Assembly: GCA_037176705.1 (NCBI GenBank)
Contig: CM073885.1
Coordinates: forward strand, 168,382,290-168,446,289
Source of the DNA: Molossus alvarezi
Taxonomy: Eukaryota; Chordata; Mammalia; Chiroptera; Molossidae
Reading direction: 5' to 3'
DNA length: 64,000 bases
The position numbers and the translations under genes were made by a program. Positions 1 to 12,556 of this stretch are shown here, piece after piece; the stretch's first letter is position 1, and every line of letters begins with the position of its first letter. The notes beneath the pieces were generated by a model that was not told the DNA's origin, ran no database searches, and worked only from the letters and a program-made list of their open reading frames with translations.

Positions 1-1369
1 TGTTACACACTAAAAGATGCTCTTTCTATTCTTATGTGGCCTGTGGTCTTGTGCCTTTGTTTCTTCCTAACTCTTTCCAAAATGGATTTGTACTTATTCA
101 ACTTCCAAAGGGGATGAAGTAAACATTATATAAAATCCCTGTAGCTCTCATATATTGTGGTCTCTTTCCAGCCTTTCTTTAGCCTAACACATAAAAAAAA
201 TCTGAAATATTTTATGCTTTACAACAGGCTCAAAGCTATTTAACATTTTTTATCATTCTATTTTTATGTGAATACTTCTTCACATACAATATCCTGAAAT
301 AGTGTATAATTCAAGTGCCATGTGAGAAACGTCATAAATGACTTAGGTTTTATTTTCAGCTTAATATGTAAATTTTAAACATGATGATTCCATGTGTGAA
401 AAAAAAGTAATGTGATATTAATATAATATTGATTATATATACCTAATATATATATATATATATAATATAATTAATATAACATTTTTCTTTGCATAATACT
501 TGTCATTCCCAAAGCTATTTCTAATGAAAGTTACTTTCTTGTTTCTGGAAAGGAAATAAAAAAAAAAACAGTAGTAGCCTTTGTCACCTTTTTCACTTTA
601 CATTCAGCTTGCTCAGTATTTACAATGTACACTAATTAATTTGTGTTTTCTTCATTAAATGTGTGCTGATTGGAGGCAGCAGTTAAGTACTGAGACTCTC
701 ATCAAGCAATTCCACCTACTTTCAGTATAATGACTCCACCAGGATCATCAGTCAGTTCCTGATCTGAAGACTTAGAAGCTGACAACAACCACCCTTGGCT
801 CCATATTGAGGGCTGGTCGCTGAACGTGACTTTGGCATAGCTCTGACCCAGGGCCTAGCTCTTCAGCCAAGGACAGTGCTTATTTACACTGTTGGGGTTA
901 GAAATGTCAGAATGATGCTCATGAGAAGAGAGGATGTGTCAGTCTCAGACTGTGCTTTTCTACCATCGCAGAACACATGACTACCATCCCAGAGCACAAG
1001 CTCAGGAGTACGGGCTGTTACTCTGAGCTCTCATTTTCTTTCTGGGCAGCATCTGCTTGGCCCAACCCCACCCTGCATGGTTATATGCTTTCATATAAAC
1101 CCATACTCACAAAAACCTATAAAATATCAGTAAAATATAAATCAATTGGTCAAATGCACATTGAAATAAGTCCCGGATTTTACCTTTAATTTCAGAAAGT
1201 CTTAGGCTACATTTACAGACTAGTTCCAATTGTGTCCCCGCTGTGGGAGGAAAACAAGAATGATGAGAGCGGTGTCTCCCAACTGAGCACTGGGAGTCAG
1301 GAGTGGGTCCCGAGTAAGACAATAGGTCTTGATCAGTAAAATCTCTAGTGAAACAAATATAATTTAAGA
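1..1369. other. AT-rich spacer with (TA)n tract
   Basis: No gene or recognisable young repeat is visible. The stretch is AT-rich, with a TA-dinucleotide tract at about 433-475 and a short A-run near 556-570. Short open frames at 977-1189 and 1107-1322 have no recognisable domain and look like chance frames. Confidence 0.6.
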
Positions 1370-1735
1370 GGTTAAAAAATGGTGGCAGAGAAGGTAGATT
1401 TTTCTCTTACCACCTCCCAGAACCAAACTGGAATAAAAACTAAATTGGGGAATATTCACCCTGAATTACCAGCTGAAGCCTGGCTGAAGAGGAGACTTTT
1501 TTTTTTTATTAATTTATTTTTGTTACAAATGTTTCTCCCCCCCGCAATGATTCCCCCCTCCCCCTCTGTCCCTGCCCTGTCCCCAGCTTTGTTGTCCATG
1601 TCCATTGTTCATGCATACATGTATATAAGTACTGTGGTTTCTCTCTCCCCCACCACCCCCTCTTCTGGGGATTGTCAGTCTGTACCCCACTTCTAAGTCT
1701 CTGGGACTACCCCATTCCTCACATTGTTATGTTCA

Positions 1736-4700
1736 TTATATTCCACAAATAAGTGAGATCATATGATACTTGTCTTTCTCTGTTTGGCTTGTTTCACTTA
1801 GGATAATACTTTCCAGGTCCCTCCATGTAGTCTCAAAGGATAAGGGATCTTTCTTTCTTACAGCTGTGTAGTCCTCCATTGTGTATATGTACCATTGCGT
1901 TTCTATCCATTCGTCTAACGATGGACACTTGGGCTGTTTCCCAATCTTAGCTATTGTAAATAGTGCTGCTACAAACATGGGGGTACATATATTCTTTCTG
2001 ATTGGTGTTTCAGACTTCGTAGGGTATATTCCCAGAAGTGGGATCACTGAGTCAAATGGAAGTTCAATTTTTAATTTTTAAGGTAACACCATATTGTTTT
2101 CCATAGTGGCTGCACCAGTCTGCATTCCCACCAGCAGTATACTAAAGTCCCCTTTTCTCCACACCCTCACCAACACTTGTTTGATGATTTGTTGATGGCG
2201 GCCATTCTGACAGGTATGAGGTGATACCTCATTGTTGTTTTAATTTGCATCTCTCTGAGGATTAGTGATGTTGAGCATTTCTTCATATGTCTCTTAGCCA
2301 TTTGTATGTCCTGTTTGGAGAGGTGTCTATTCAGTTCCTCTGCCCATTTTTTAATTGGGTTCTTTGTCTTCCTTTTGTTGAGTTGTATGAGCACTCTATA
2401 TATATTGAAAATTAACCTCTTATCTGATATATCAATGGCAATTATGCTCTCCCATACACTGGGTAGCCTTTCTGTTTTGATGATTGTATCTTTCGCTGTG
2501 CAGAAGCTTTTGCATTTGATGTAGTCCCATGTGTTCATTTTCTCCTTTGTTTCTATAGCCTTAGGTGATGTAGCAGTGAAAATTCTGCTACGTATGATGT
2601 CTGAAATTTTGTTGCCTACAGTTTCTTCTAGGATTTTTATGGATTCATTGGTCACATTAAATCTTTTATCCATTTTGAGTTTATTTTTGTGTATGGTATA
2701 ACTTGATGGTCTAGTTTCATTTTTTTTCATGTAGCTGTCAATTTTCACAATACCATTTATTAAAGAGGCTATCCTTACTCCACTGTATGCTCTTCCCACC
2801 TTTGTCAAATATCAATTGAGTATATTGCCTTGGGTCCATTTCTGGGTTCTCTGATCTGTACCACTGGTCTATATGCCTGTTCTTGTGCCAGTACCAGGCT
2901 GTTTTGATTACAGTGGCTTTGTAGTATAACCTGAAATCTGGTAATGTGATCCCTCCAACTTGGTTCTTCTTTTTTAAGATTGCTGTGGCTATTCGAGGTC
3001 TTTTTTGGTTCCATATGAACTTTTGAAGTATTTGTTCTAATTCTGTGAAGTATGCCATTGGTATTTTGATGGGGATTTCATTGAATCTATAGATTGCTTT
3101 GGGTAGTATGGACATTTTAATGATGCTAATTCTTCCAATCCATGAACAGGGTATGTGCTTCCACTTTTTTACATCTTCCTCTGTTTCTTTTTTCAATGAC
3201 CTATAGTTTTCTGTGAATAGGTCCTTTTATTTCTTTGGATAAGTTTATTCCTAGGTATCTTAATTTTTTTGCCACAATGGTAAATGGAATTGTTTTCTTA
3301 GTTTCTCTTTCTGTGAGTTCATCATTGGTGTATAAGAATGCCATCGATTTCTTGATGTTAATTTTGTATCCTGCTACTTTGCCAAATTCATTTATTAAGT
3401 CTAGTAAATTTTTGATGGAGTCTTTGGGGTTTTCTATGTATAGTATCATGTAATCTGCGAATAATGACAGTTTCACTTCCTCCTTTCCAATTTGGATCCC
3501 TTTTATATTTTCTTCCTGTCTGATTGCTGTGGCTAACACTTCCAGTACTATGTTAAATAAGAGTGGTGAAAGTGGGCATCCTTGCCTTGTTCCTGTTCTT
3601 AAGGGAAATGCTTTTAGTTTTTGCCCATTGAGTATGATGTTGGCTGTAGGTCTTTCATATATAGCCTTTATTATGTCAAGATATGATCCCTCTATTCCCA
3701 CATTGCTGAGAGTTTTTATCAGAAATGGATGCTGGATTTTGGCGAAGGCTTTTTCGGCATCTATTGATATGATCATGTTGTTTTCATTCTTCATTTTATT
3801 TATGTGGTGTATCACGTTTATTGATTTGCGAATATTGTACCAGACTTATATCCCTGGGATGAATCCCACTTGGTCATGATGGATAATTTTTTTGGTGTAT
3901 TGCTGGATCCCATTTTCTAGTATTTTGTTCAGGATTTTGGCATCTATGTTCATCAGGGATATTGGCCTGTAGTTTTCTTTCTTTGTAGTGTCTTTTTCTG
4001 GTTTTGGAATTAAAATTATGCTGGCCTCATAGAACAAGTTTGGAAGTCTTCCTTCTTCTTGAATTTTTTGAAATAGTTTGAGGAGAATGGGTGTTAGTTC
4101 TTCTTTGAATGTTCGGTAAAACTCCCATGTGAAGCCATCTGGGCCTGGGTTTTTGTTTGCTGGGAGAGTCTTGATTACATCTTCCATTTCTTCTGTTGTT
4201 ATTGGTCTGCTCCAGTTTTCTATCTCTTCCTGGTCCAGTTTTGGGAGACTATGTATTTCTAGAAATATGTCCATTTTGCTTAGATTGTAGAATTTGTTAT
4301 CATATAATTGTTCATAGCAGTTGTTAATGATGTTTTGTACTTCTGTGGTGTCAGTTGTTACTTCTCCTCTTTCATTTCTGATTTTGTGTATTTGGGTTCT
4401 CTCTCTTTGTTTCTTGGTGAGTCTAGCTAAGGGTCCATCAATCTAGTTTATTTTTTCGAAAAACAGTTCTTTGTTTCATTTATCCTTTGAATTGTTTTTT
4501 TGGACTCTATGTCGTTTATTTCTGCTCTTATCTTTACTATTTCCTTCCTTCTACTTGCTCTGGGGTTTTCTTTTTGTTTGCTCTCTACTTCTTTAAGTTG
4601 TGAGGTTAGATAGTCTATTAGAAATTTTTTTTGTTTCTTGAGGTAGACCTGTAGTGCTTTGAACTTCCTTCTCAGAACTGCTTTTGCCAATCCCATAGAT

Positions 4701-5552
4701 TTTGTGTTGTTGTTTCTTCATTTTCATTGGTTTCCAGGAAGTTTTTCATTTCTTCTTTGATCTCCTTGGTAACCCATTCATTGTTTAATAACATGCTATT
4801 TAGCTTCCATGTGTTCAAATATCTTTACATGTTCTTGTTGCAATTGATTTCTAGTTTCATTCCACTGTGATCTGAGAAGATGCTTGATATGATTTCAGTC
4901 TTCTTGAACTTGTAGAGACTTATTTTGTGCCCTAACATGTGGTCTATTTTTGAGAATGTCCCATATGTACTTGAGAAGAATGTGAATTCTGTAGTTTTGG
5001 GGTGTAATTCTCTGTAGATATCAATTAAATCCATTTGGTCTAGTGCTTCATTTAGAGTTTCTATTTCCTTGCTAATTTTTTGTCTAGAGGATCTATCCAG
5101 TGATGTCAGCGGGGTGTTGAAGTCCCCTGCTATGATTGTATTGCTATCGATTTCTCCCTTGAAGTCCTCCAGAAGATTTTTAATATATTTTGGTGCTCCT
5201 ATATTGGGTGCATATATGTTTATCAAGGTTACATCTTCCTGTTGGATAGATCCTTTCATTATTATGTAGTGGCTTTTTTTTATCTCTAGTTATGGCCTTC
5301 ATTTTGAAATATATTTTATCAGATATGAGTATTGCTACCCCAGCTTATTTTTCCTTTCCATTTGCTTGTAAGATTTTTTTCCATCCCTTCACTTTCAACC
5401 TATGTGAGTCTTTTGTTGTGAGGTGAGTCTCTTGTAAACAACATATAGATGAGTCATGCTTTCTTACCCAATCAGCTACTGTGTCTTTTTATCGGAGCAT
5501 TCAGTCCATTTACATTTACGGTGATTATGGATATGAACTTATTTATTGCCAT
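1736..5552 (-). pseudogene. LINE-1 ORF2 pseudogene of L1-B
   Basis: Broken ORF2, about 1,270 codons if read through, which is the usual ORF2p length. ORF2p is the L1 endonuclease/reverse transcriptase that nicks target DNA and copies RNA in place. The start is ATG at 5552-5550 (MAINK-type start, as in the sister copies). The endonuclease part is seen at 5259-4825, with AGDFNTP and a late SDH motif. The reverse transcriptase part is at 4274-3201, with [24 protein letters not shown] and the catalytic box reading FADY instead of FADD. The C-terminal part at 3196-1736 carries the [15 protein letters not shown] region only in degraded form. Frameshifts or stops separate at least six pieces. The wrong residue in the FADD box would by itself remove reverse transcriptase activity. 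Confidence 0.92.
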
Positions 5553-5640
5553 TTTTGTTTAGTGTGGTTATATTTGTCTTACTATTTTTTTCTACTAATT
5601 ACAGCTGTCCTTTAACATTTTTTGCAGTGCTGGTTTGGTG

Positions 5641-6465
5641 CTAATGTATTTCCTCAGCCTTTTTTTTTTTGTCTGGGAAGCTCTTTGTTTGACCTTCTAT
5701 TTTGAATGATAGCCTTGCTGGGTAGAGTAGTCTTGGATTCGATCCTTGTTTTTTATGACCTTGCTTACCTCATGCCATTTTCTTCTGGCCTGTAGTGTTT
5801 CTGCTGAGAAGTCAGCTGAGAGTCTTATGGGGTTTCCTTTGTAGGTAACCTGTTGCTTCTCTCTTGCTGCTTTTAGGATTCTCTCTTTGTCTTTAATTTT
5901 TGGCAGTTTGATTACTATGTGTCTTGGTGTGGGCCTATTTGGGTTCTTCTTACTTGGGGTTCTCTGTCCTTCTTGAACTTGAATGCCTTCTTCCTTCACC
6001 AAAGTAGGGAAGTTTTGTGTCACTATTTCTTCAAATATATTCTCTAACCCTTGTGAATGTTATTTTTCCAGTTGTCCAACAGTTCTCTTAAGCTGTCTTT
6101 CTGTTTTTTAATTGTTTTTCCTTTTGGTTTTCTGATTGGTTGATTTTTTCTACCCTAACTTCTAATTCACTGATCCAGTCCTCAGCTTCCTCTACTCTGC
6201 TATTTAGACCTTCCAATGTGTTCTTAATTTCTGATATGTCATTCTTCATTTCTTCTTGGTGGTTTTTAATTTCCAACTGGTTGATTTTCAACATTTCTAT
6301 GTCTTTACTCATGATGCTCATGTCCTTATACATGCTGTTGAGCTTCCTCAAGATCATGGCTCTGAATTCTAGTCCTGTTAACTTGCTCAACTGCACCTCA
6401 TTTATCTTATTTTTGGTAGAGGTCTCTTATTCTTTCATTTGGCTTTTGTTTCTGTGTTTCACCAT
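5641..6465 (-). pseudogene. LINE-1 ORF1 pseudogene of L1-B
   Basis: Broken ORF1, about 274 codons, coding the L1 RNA-binding chaperone that coats L1 RNA. The start ATG is at 6465-6463 and an in-frame TAA at 6429-6427 stops it at codon 13. The piece at 6396-6088 is a heptad-like coiled coil (EIKNTLEGLNSRVEEAEDWI region), which drives trimerisation in this family. The piece at 6023-5697 carries the RRM/C-terminal part with RPTPRHIVIKLPKIKDKERIL and GNPIRLSADFSAETLQARR, the best-known ORF1p signature. It is shorter than human ORF1p (338 aa). The stop codon and frameshifts make it non-functional. Confidence 0.9.
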
Positions 6466-7437
6466 TTTTGCTATCACAGTGGGCTTTGGAGCCTGTCAAA
6501 TTTTCCCTGTGTGTGTTGGTGTTCTGCTTTTTGTGGCTCCCTCTCCTGGGTTTGGATGAGACAGGGAGGACCAACTTTAAACACCACTGTCAAGTCGTAC
6601 TTTACTGGTTAGTGTTGCTAGCCCGGGGAATGGTAGTTATCCTCTAGCTTTTTTGCGTGGAGGCCATTAGTAGCAGTCACTTGAAGAACCCTGGTTTCTG
6701 AGTTGCCTGAAAAACTCCCTCAGGTTTTCAGTGTAAGAGGATTTCCCGAGGGTGGGGCAGATGCTGGTTGTTAATGGGCCTCAATTAGCATTTCAATGGC
6801 CACCAGGTGGGGTTGAATCTCCGAGGGAGGGGCTGCCACCTCTCCCCAGGGCCCTGGGAAGGAGTAAGATGACCAGAGTCCTGCGTGGCTGCAACTCAGC
6901 AAAAGCTCTGAGCGCCCTCCAAATCCCGAGTGTCCCCACACAGTTCCAGTACAGTCTGTCCTCCCTCTGCTGGAGCCCAAGGTGAGTGGCTGCTGCTAAT
7001 TTAGCCTCTGTCCTGGCTCTGTGCTGTGGAGCTGCTTGGGACTTTAACCCGAGGGCACTGCTCCCAGCTAAGGCCTTCCCTCCTGGCGGAGGCTGTGGTT
7101 GCTCCCAGCCGAGGTTGTAGCTCCTAGGCGCAGGTCCCAGCCAATGCTGCTGCAGCTCCCAGCCGAGGGCGCAGCTCCCAGCCGAGGGCGCAGCTCCCAG
7201 CCAAGGCCACTGCAGGTCCCAGTCGAGGCCCCTGTCGACCGTGGGCTCCCGGCCCCCTCTTGCATCTTTGCAAGCCTACCAGGATTAAGTCAGTGTTTCT
7301 GGTTATGTGGTCCTCCAAGCTGCTTTGTGGTTGCCTTTTCCTGACAATTTGTCTTGATTTTCATTGTAATTCAATTTTGGTCTGGGTGATGGTCTGTGTA
7401 GCTTCCATTCACTCTGCTGCCATTTTTAGTCTCCAGA
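6466..7437 (-). promoter_or_regulatory. L1-B 5'UTR (internal promoter region) with GC tandem repeat
   Basis: About 970 bp between the L1-B 5' end and ORF1, GC-rich compared with the rest of the element. In this position L1s carry their internal Pol II promoter. At 7152-7208 three consecutive 19-bp units (GCAGCTCCCAGCCGAGGGC) occur, with more diverged units either side (about 7085-7235). The other 5'UTR copies here (33436-34250, 56353-57174) lack this array. Promoter activity is inferred from position only. Confidence 0.7.
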
Positions 7438-7439
7438 AC

Positions 7440-9243
7440 AGACTTTTCAAAAAAGGAAGGACAGAAACCACCTTGAGACTGGTAGGAAGGGCGGGGTCAC
7501 AAGAGGGGCTGGCCCAGCTCCCAGGAGCAGTGGGCCAAGGGTGAGGAGGATTACTACTGAGAGGAGACAGGGCTGGAACACAGGCTGGGCTTCCCAGCCT
7601 GAACGGCCCAGCCAGGAATAGCTTCCCATGCAGCAACCAGAGGTGGGACTACTATCCACCAAGGAGAGTCTGAGCCTCCCAGAGACAAAGCAACTTTTAT
7701 TAAAGGACTGGCACACAGAAGGGATGGTGGTGTGGAATGAAGTCACCTAAGGAGAGACAAGAGTGAAAGGAGTTGGGGAATGGCTGACAGGATACCTGTG
7801 CTAGGTCATATCCCCCAATATCATAGCAGCCATTTTTTCTGAGAGGTGCAAATCCCTCCCAACAGCAGAAGCCTGGTGAAAGGCAAATACGCCACCTCTC
7901 AGGACACAACTCACCCCACCCTAGGAATCCAGCTCACCCCACCCTACGTCTTGACCCCTGCTGAAAAGGCAGCAGACTCAGGGAGTATCAGTGACATGCT
8001 TATGGGTGGGGACATCCCCCACGTGTTCTCCAGACCCTGGCTGGCACTTCCCTCTCATGGGAGAGCTTATAGAAACTCCTGGCTTAGCGAAGACCCCACC
8101 AGCCGGCCTAAGAGGGATTCTGCCTTGCTCAGGTCAAGGAAATATTCCAGGACAGCCTAAGATGAGTGGCTTTGGAATGCTGAACACACTCACCATCTTC
8201 CCTCAAGTCTGAACATTTGCTGACCTGCTTTGGGGCCCTGTGCTGCTAAAAAGTCAGTATAGGAGCTCAACATGGTCCCTTTTGTGGGCAGCCAAGCCCA
8301 GTGGAGGCAGCCACAAGCTGTGTATGGCTTGAAGCTTCAAATAAGGTTCAGAGAGCCAAACATGAACAGGTTCTGACATTATCCAGCACAGAAGTACCTC
8401 CCAAGAGGCCCAAAATCGGTACACAAAACAGTGAGCCTCAGACAACATAAGACCAGGATCCAAAGGGAAATCTTAGCAGGCATTAAAATCTGCTAGACAA
8501 TCTTCTCTTGTTTTGTTGTTTTTTCCATTATTTTATTAATTTTGTTTCTTTTTATTGTTTTGATATTATTATTACTCTTTCCTGTCTTGTTTCTTTCATA
8601 TCTTATTTGCCTCTTTCCTTTTCTTACTCTACATTTGTTTCTTTTCTTTGTTCAGTTTAACCTTTCTTTTCCTTCTTTTTACCTTTTAATGATTTTTTCT
8701 TTTTTTTATAATTTTCCTTTCCCTAGTGTTTATTTTTATTTTTTCTCTCTCTTCTTTCCTTTCATAATTTCATTTTCTTCCCTTTTTCTCTTCTTGTATT
8801 CTTTTTATTATTATTTTACTGCTGTTTTTTTTTATTGTACTTTTATTATTCTTGTTCCCTTTTCTCTTTTCCAATTTTATTTTTGTTGTTTTTGCTGTTT
8901 TGTTGGGTTCTTTTGTATGTTTTGTTTTGTCTCTTGTTTGTCTTGTTTTGTTCTGTCAGCATCTGCATAATAGCTTGCACGACATGGTCAGGGCTGAGCT
9001 TCACAATCAGTCAGCATGAGAGGAGATCCCACCCATGAGAGGAACAACAATCAAGACCCAATTACAACAGGAGAGCACAAATAACTCAAAAAAGGAATAA
9101 TCCTAGAGTATCCAGTTCAGGAGTTCAAGGTAGTCACTCCACTGGGTCCCCAATACACTTACTACAAAAAGCCAAGCCACAAAGTCCAGGAGTCATAGTA
9201 GTTATATCTCATACATAGAATCAAACACAAAGAGACATCTAAA
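7440..9243 (+). promoter_or_regulatory. L1-A 5'UTR (second part) with a 460-bp T-rich block
   Basis: The 5'UTR of L1-A resumes after the L1-B insertion. It resembles the 5'UTR of L1-C (about 22400-23540), for example the 'agccacaagctgt' and 'aagaggcccaaaa' blocks. From about 8500 to 8960 the + strand is nearly all pyrimidine, mostly T, and gives a meaningless F/L-rich frame at 8542-8970. L1-C has no such block at the matching place, so it appears to be an addition. Confidence 0.65.
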
Positions 9244-10211
9244 ATGGGGAGACAGAAAAACACCCCCCCCCCCAAAAAAAAGAAAAGGAATACTGTCCAG
9301 AAAAAACCTGAAGTGATAGAGGTAAGCAATTTATCAGGTATCGAGTTCAGAGTAAAAGTTATAAAGATGCTCAAAGAACTTAGTGAGAACTACAGAGAAC
9401 TTAAAAAGAACTATAAGGAACTTAGTGGGAACTTCATCAGTATAAAAAGGACATATAAACCATGAATAAGAACCATTTAGAAATAAAGAATACTATATCT
9501 AACATCAAGAATACACTGGAAGAAAGACAAGGTAGAATAAACACTCAAATAGATCAGCAAAAAGCAAAAAAATACTTGAAAAGCATGAAGACAGTTTAAG
9601 GAAACTTCAGGACAAATGAAATGGAACAACATCCAAATCATAGGGGTACCAGAAGGAAAAGAAAGTGAGCTGGGAATAGAGGTCCTTTTTGAAGAAATAA
9701 TGAAAGAAAACTTCCTAATATGGTATAAGAAAAAGTCACACAAGTTCATGAAGCACAGAGTCCCAATTGATATGAACACAAAGAAACCCACACCAAGACA
9801 TATCATAATTAAAAAGGCAAACATGAAAGACAAAGAGAGAACCTTAAGGACAGCAAGAGAGAGACAGTCAGTTACCTACAGGGGAGCTCCCATAAGGCTG
9901 TCAGCTGATGTCACACAGAAAATGTCTCAACAGAAACAATATAGGCTGGAAGGGAATGGCATGAAGTATTCTAAGTAATGAAAAGCAAGGATCTGAAATC
10001 AATACTACTCTACACAGCAAGGCTATCATTCAAAATTGAGGGTGAAATAAAGACCTTCCAAGATTTTAAAAAAAAGGCTAAAGGAGTTTATTACCACCAC
10101 AACAGTATTGCAAGAAATGCTAAAAGGACTGTAGCAAGAAGTAGAAGTAAGAGGAGAGAGGGAGAGGGAGAGAGGAACATAGGCATAAAAAATAAAAATG
10201 GCAAAAAATAA
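9244..10211 (+). pseudogene. LINE-1 ORF1 pseudogene of L1-A
   Basis: Broken ORF1. The N-terminal part starts at ATG 9244 (MGRQKN) and runs through a C-run/A-run at about 9264-9283, giving PPPKKKK, then a coiled-coil-like ELSENYRELKKNYKELSGN stretch, and stops at 9465. The C-terminal part at 9616-9978 keeps NIQIIGVPEGKE, PTPRHIIIKKANMKDKERTL and APIRLSADV, matching the RRM and C-terminal domain of L1 ORF1p. Frame changes near 9466-9615 and at 9978 break it. Divergence from the L1-B ORF1 (NNIQIIGVPE and IRLSADV variants) fits an older lineage. Confidence 0.85.
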
Positions 10212-10489
10212 TTACCTATCACTACAAAGAGAGAGAATTGCAGGCGAATATCCCTGATGAACATAGATACTAAAATCCTCAACATATTATTAACAAATAG
10301 GACCCAGCAATACATTAAAAAGAACATACATTGTGACCAAGTGGGATTTATCCAGGGGATGTACGGCTGGTACAGTATTCATAAATCAATATATATGATA
10401 CATCACATAAACAAAATGAAAGATAAAAGTCACATGACTATATCAATAGATGCAGAAAAAGTATGTGACAAAATCCAGCACCCATTTTT

Positions 10490-10737
10490 TTCTTTTTTTT
10501 CCTCACCCGAGGATATTTTTCCATTTTTTGTACAGATAGAGTGGGAGGGAGAGAGAGGAAGGGAGAGAGAGTGAGAAACATCGACGTGAAGGGACACATC
10601 GAGTGGCTGCCACCCGCACGACCAACCAGGGCCGGGGACAAACTGCAACCGAAGTACATGCCCTTAGCGGGAACCGAACCCAGGTCTCTCCGGACCGCAG
10701 GCCGACACTCTAACCGCTGAGCCAAACTGGCCAGGGC
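10490..10737 (-). mobile_element. tRNA-derived SINE (VES-like, type I)
   Basis: Reverse-oriented SINE with a 16-bp target duplication TCCAGCACCCATTTTT at 10474-10489 and 10738-10753. On the - strand it reads: tRNA-like head with A box (TGGCTCAGCGG) and B box (GGTTCGGTTCC), a 'cactcgatgtgtccctt' body, a CT-rich stretch, then the TCCTCGGGTGAGGA hairpin and the tail. Low divergence and a perfect duplication suggest it is young relative to L1-A. Confidence 0.93.
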
Positions 10738-12556
10738 TCCAGCACCCATTTTTGATAAAAATTCTCATCAAGTGGGAATAGAGAGAACATAACTCAACAT
10801 AATAAGTGCAATATGTGACAAACTTACAACCAGCATTATACTCAATGTGCAAAAATTAAAATCAGTTTCCTTAAGATCAGGAACAAGACACAGCTGTTCA
10901 CTTTCATGTTCAACATAGAACTGGCAGTCCTAGCCACAGCCATCATCAGATAAGAAGAAGAAATAAAAGGCATTTAAATTGTAAATGGGAAAGTAAAACT
11001 GTAATTATTCATAGATGGCATGATATTGTACATAGAAAAACCTAAAGACTCCACCAAAAAATTACTAGATTTTTATAAATTAATTCAGCAAAATAGCAAG
11101 ATACAAAATGAACATCCAGAAATCAATGTTATTTTTATACACCAATAATAGACTCTCAGAAAGAGAAACTAAAAAACAAACAAACAAACAAACAAAAAAC
11201 ACACATTAACCATTGCAACAACAAAAAAATATATACATAAAAATAAACTTAACCAAGGAGGTCAAAGATCTGTACTCGGGAAACTATAGGACATTGCAAA
11301 AAGAAAGGGAGGAAGATACAAACAAGTGGAAGCATATATTATATTCACGGATTGGAAGAATTAACATCATTAAAATGCCCATACTATCCAAAGCAATCTA
11401 TAGATTCAACACAATCCCTGTTAAAATACCATCAGCATACTTCACAGATCTAGAAAAAAATATTTCAAAAATTTATATGAAACCTAAAAAGACCTTGAGT
11501 AGCCTCAGCAATCCAAAAAAAAAAAAGAACAAAGTTGGAGGGATCACAGTACCAGATATCAAACTATACTACAAAGGCATTGTCATTAAAAACACTCTGG
11601 TACTGGCATAAGAATAGTCATATAGATCAATGGAACAGAACTGAGACCCCAGAAATCAACCCATGACTTTATGGACAATAAATATTTGAAAAAGGAGGCA
11701 AGAGCATACAATTGGGTAAAGACAGTCTCTTTAATAAATGGTGTTGAGAAAATTGAACAGGTACATGCCAAAAAATTAAACTAGACTACCAACTTACACC
11801 ATACATAAGAATAAACTAAAATCAATAAAAGACTTAAATGTAAGTCACAAAAGTATAAACATTCTAAGAGAAAACATAGGCAGTAAAACTTAGACATCTC
11901 ACATAGCAGAATTTTCGCTGATACATCTTCTAGGGCAAGAGAAACAAAAGAAAAAGTAAATTAATGGGGCCACATCAAACTAAAAAGCTTCTGCACAGTA
12001 AAATAAACCATCCTCAAAATGAAAGGGAAACTCACCATAGGGAGAAAATATTCCCCAATGATATATCTGATAAGGGATTATATATTTCCAAAATATATAA
12101 AAAAATCATACAACTCAACGAAAGAAAGGCAATCCAATTGAAAAATGGACAAAGGACCTAAACAGACACTTCTCCAAAGAGAACATACAAATGGCCAAGA
12201 GAGTTGTGGGAAAATGCTCAATGTCACTAATCATCAAGGAGATGCAAGTTAAAATGACAATGAAGTATGACCTCACACCTGCCAGAATGGCGACCATCCA
12301 TAAATCAACAAACAAGTGTTGGCGAGGATGTGTGGAAAAGGGAACACTAGGACGTTGCTGGTGGGAATGCAGACTGGTGCAGCCACTGTGGAAAACAGTA
12401 TGGAGGTTTCTCAAACAATTAAAAATTGTACTACCATTTGACCCAGTGATCCCACTTCTGAGAATATATCCTAAGAACCCTGAAACACCAATCAGAAATA
12501 ATATGTACACCCCTATGTTCATAGCAGCCTATTTATAACAGCTAAGATGTGGAAAC

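Larger units (their letters stand above)
1501..7437 (-). mobile_element. L1-B: near full-length LINE-1 inserted in L1-A
   Basis: A ~5.9 kb LINE-1 read on the - strand: 5'UTR 7437-6466, ORF1 6465-5641, ORF2 5552-1736, then a short 3'UTR of about 235 bp ending at a T-run at 1499-1508, which is the poly(A) on the other strand. AGACTTTT occurs at 1493-1500 and again at 7440-7447, and I read it as the target-site duplication. The L1-A 5'UTR continues on the far side, so L1-B is the younger element. Both ORFs carry stops and frameshifts, so the copy is dead, although its frames are the longest in the window. Confidence 0.92.

Noticed and set aside
6140..6559. Long + strand frame of 139 codons with hydrophobic text
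   Set aside because: Antisense shadow of the L1-B ORF1 coiled coil; the same shadow occurs opposite L1-D and L1-E ORF1.
7152..7208. CRISPR-like direct repeats
   Set aside because: Adjacent 19-bp units without spacers, inside a mammalian L1 5'UTR.
8542..8970. 142-codon F/L-rich frame looking like a membrane protein
   Set aside because: It is a translation of the T-rich block in the L1-A 5'UTR; any T-rich DNA gives such a frame.
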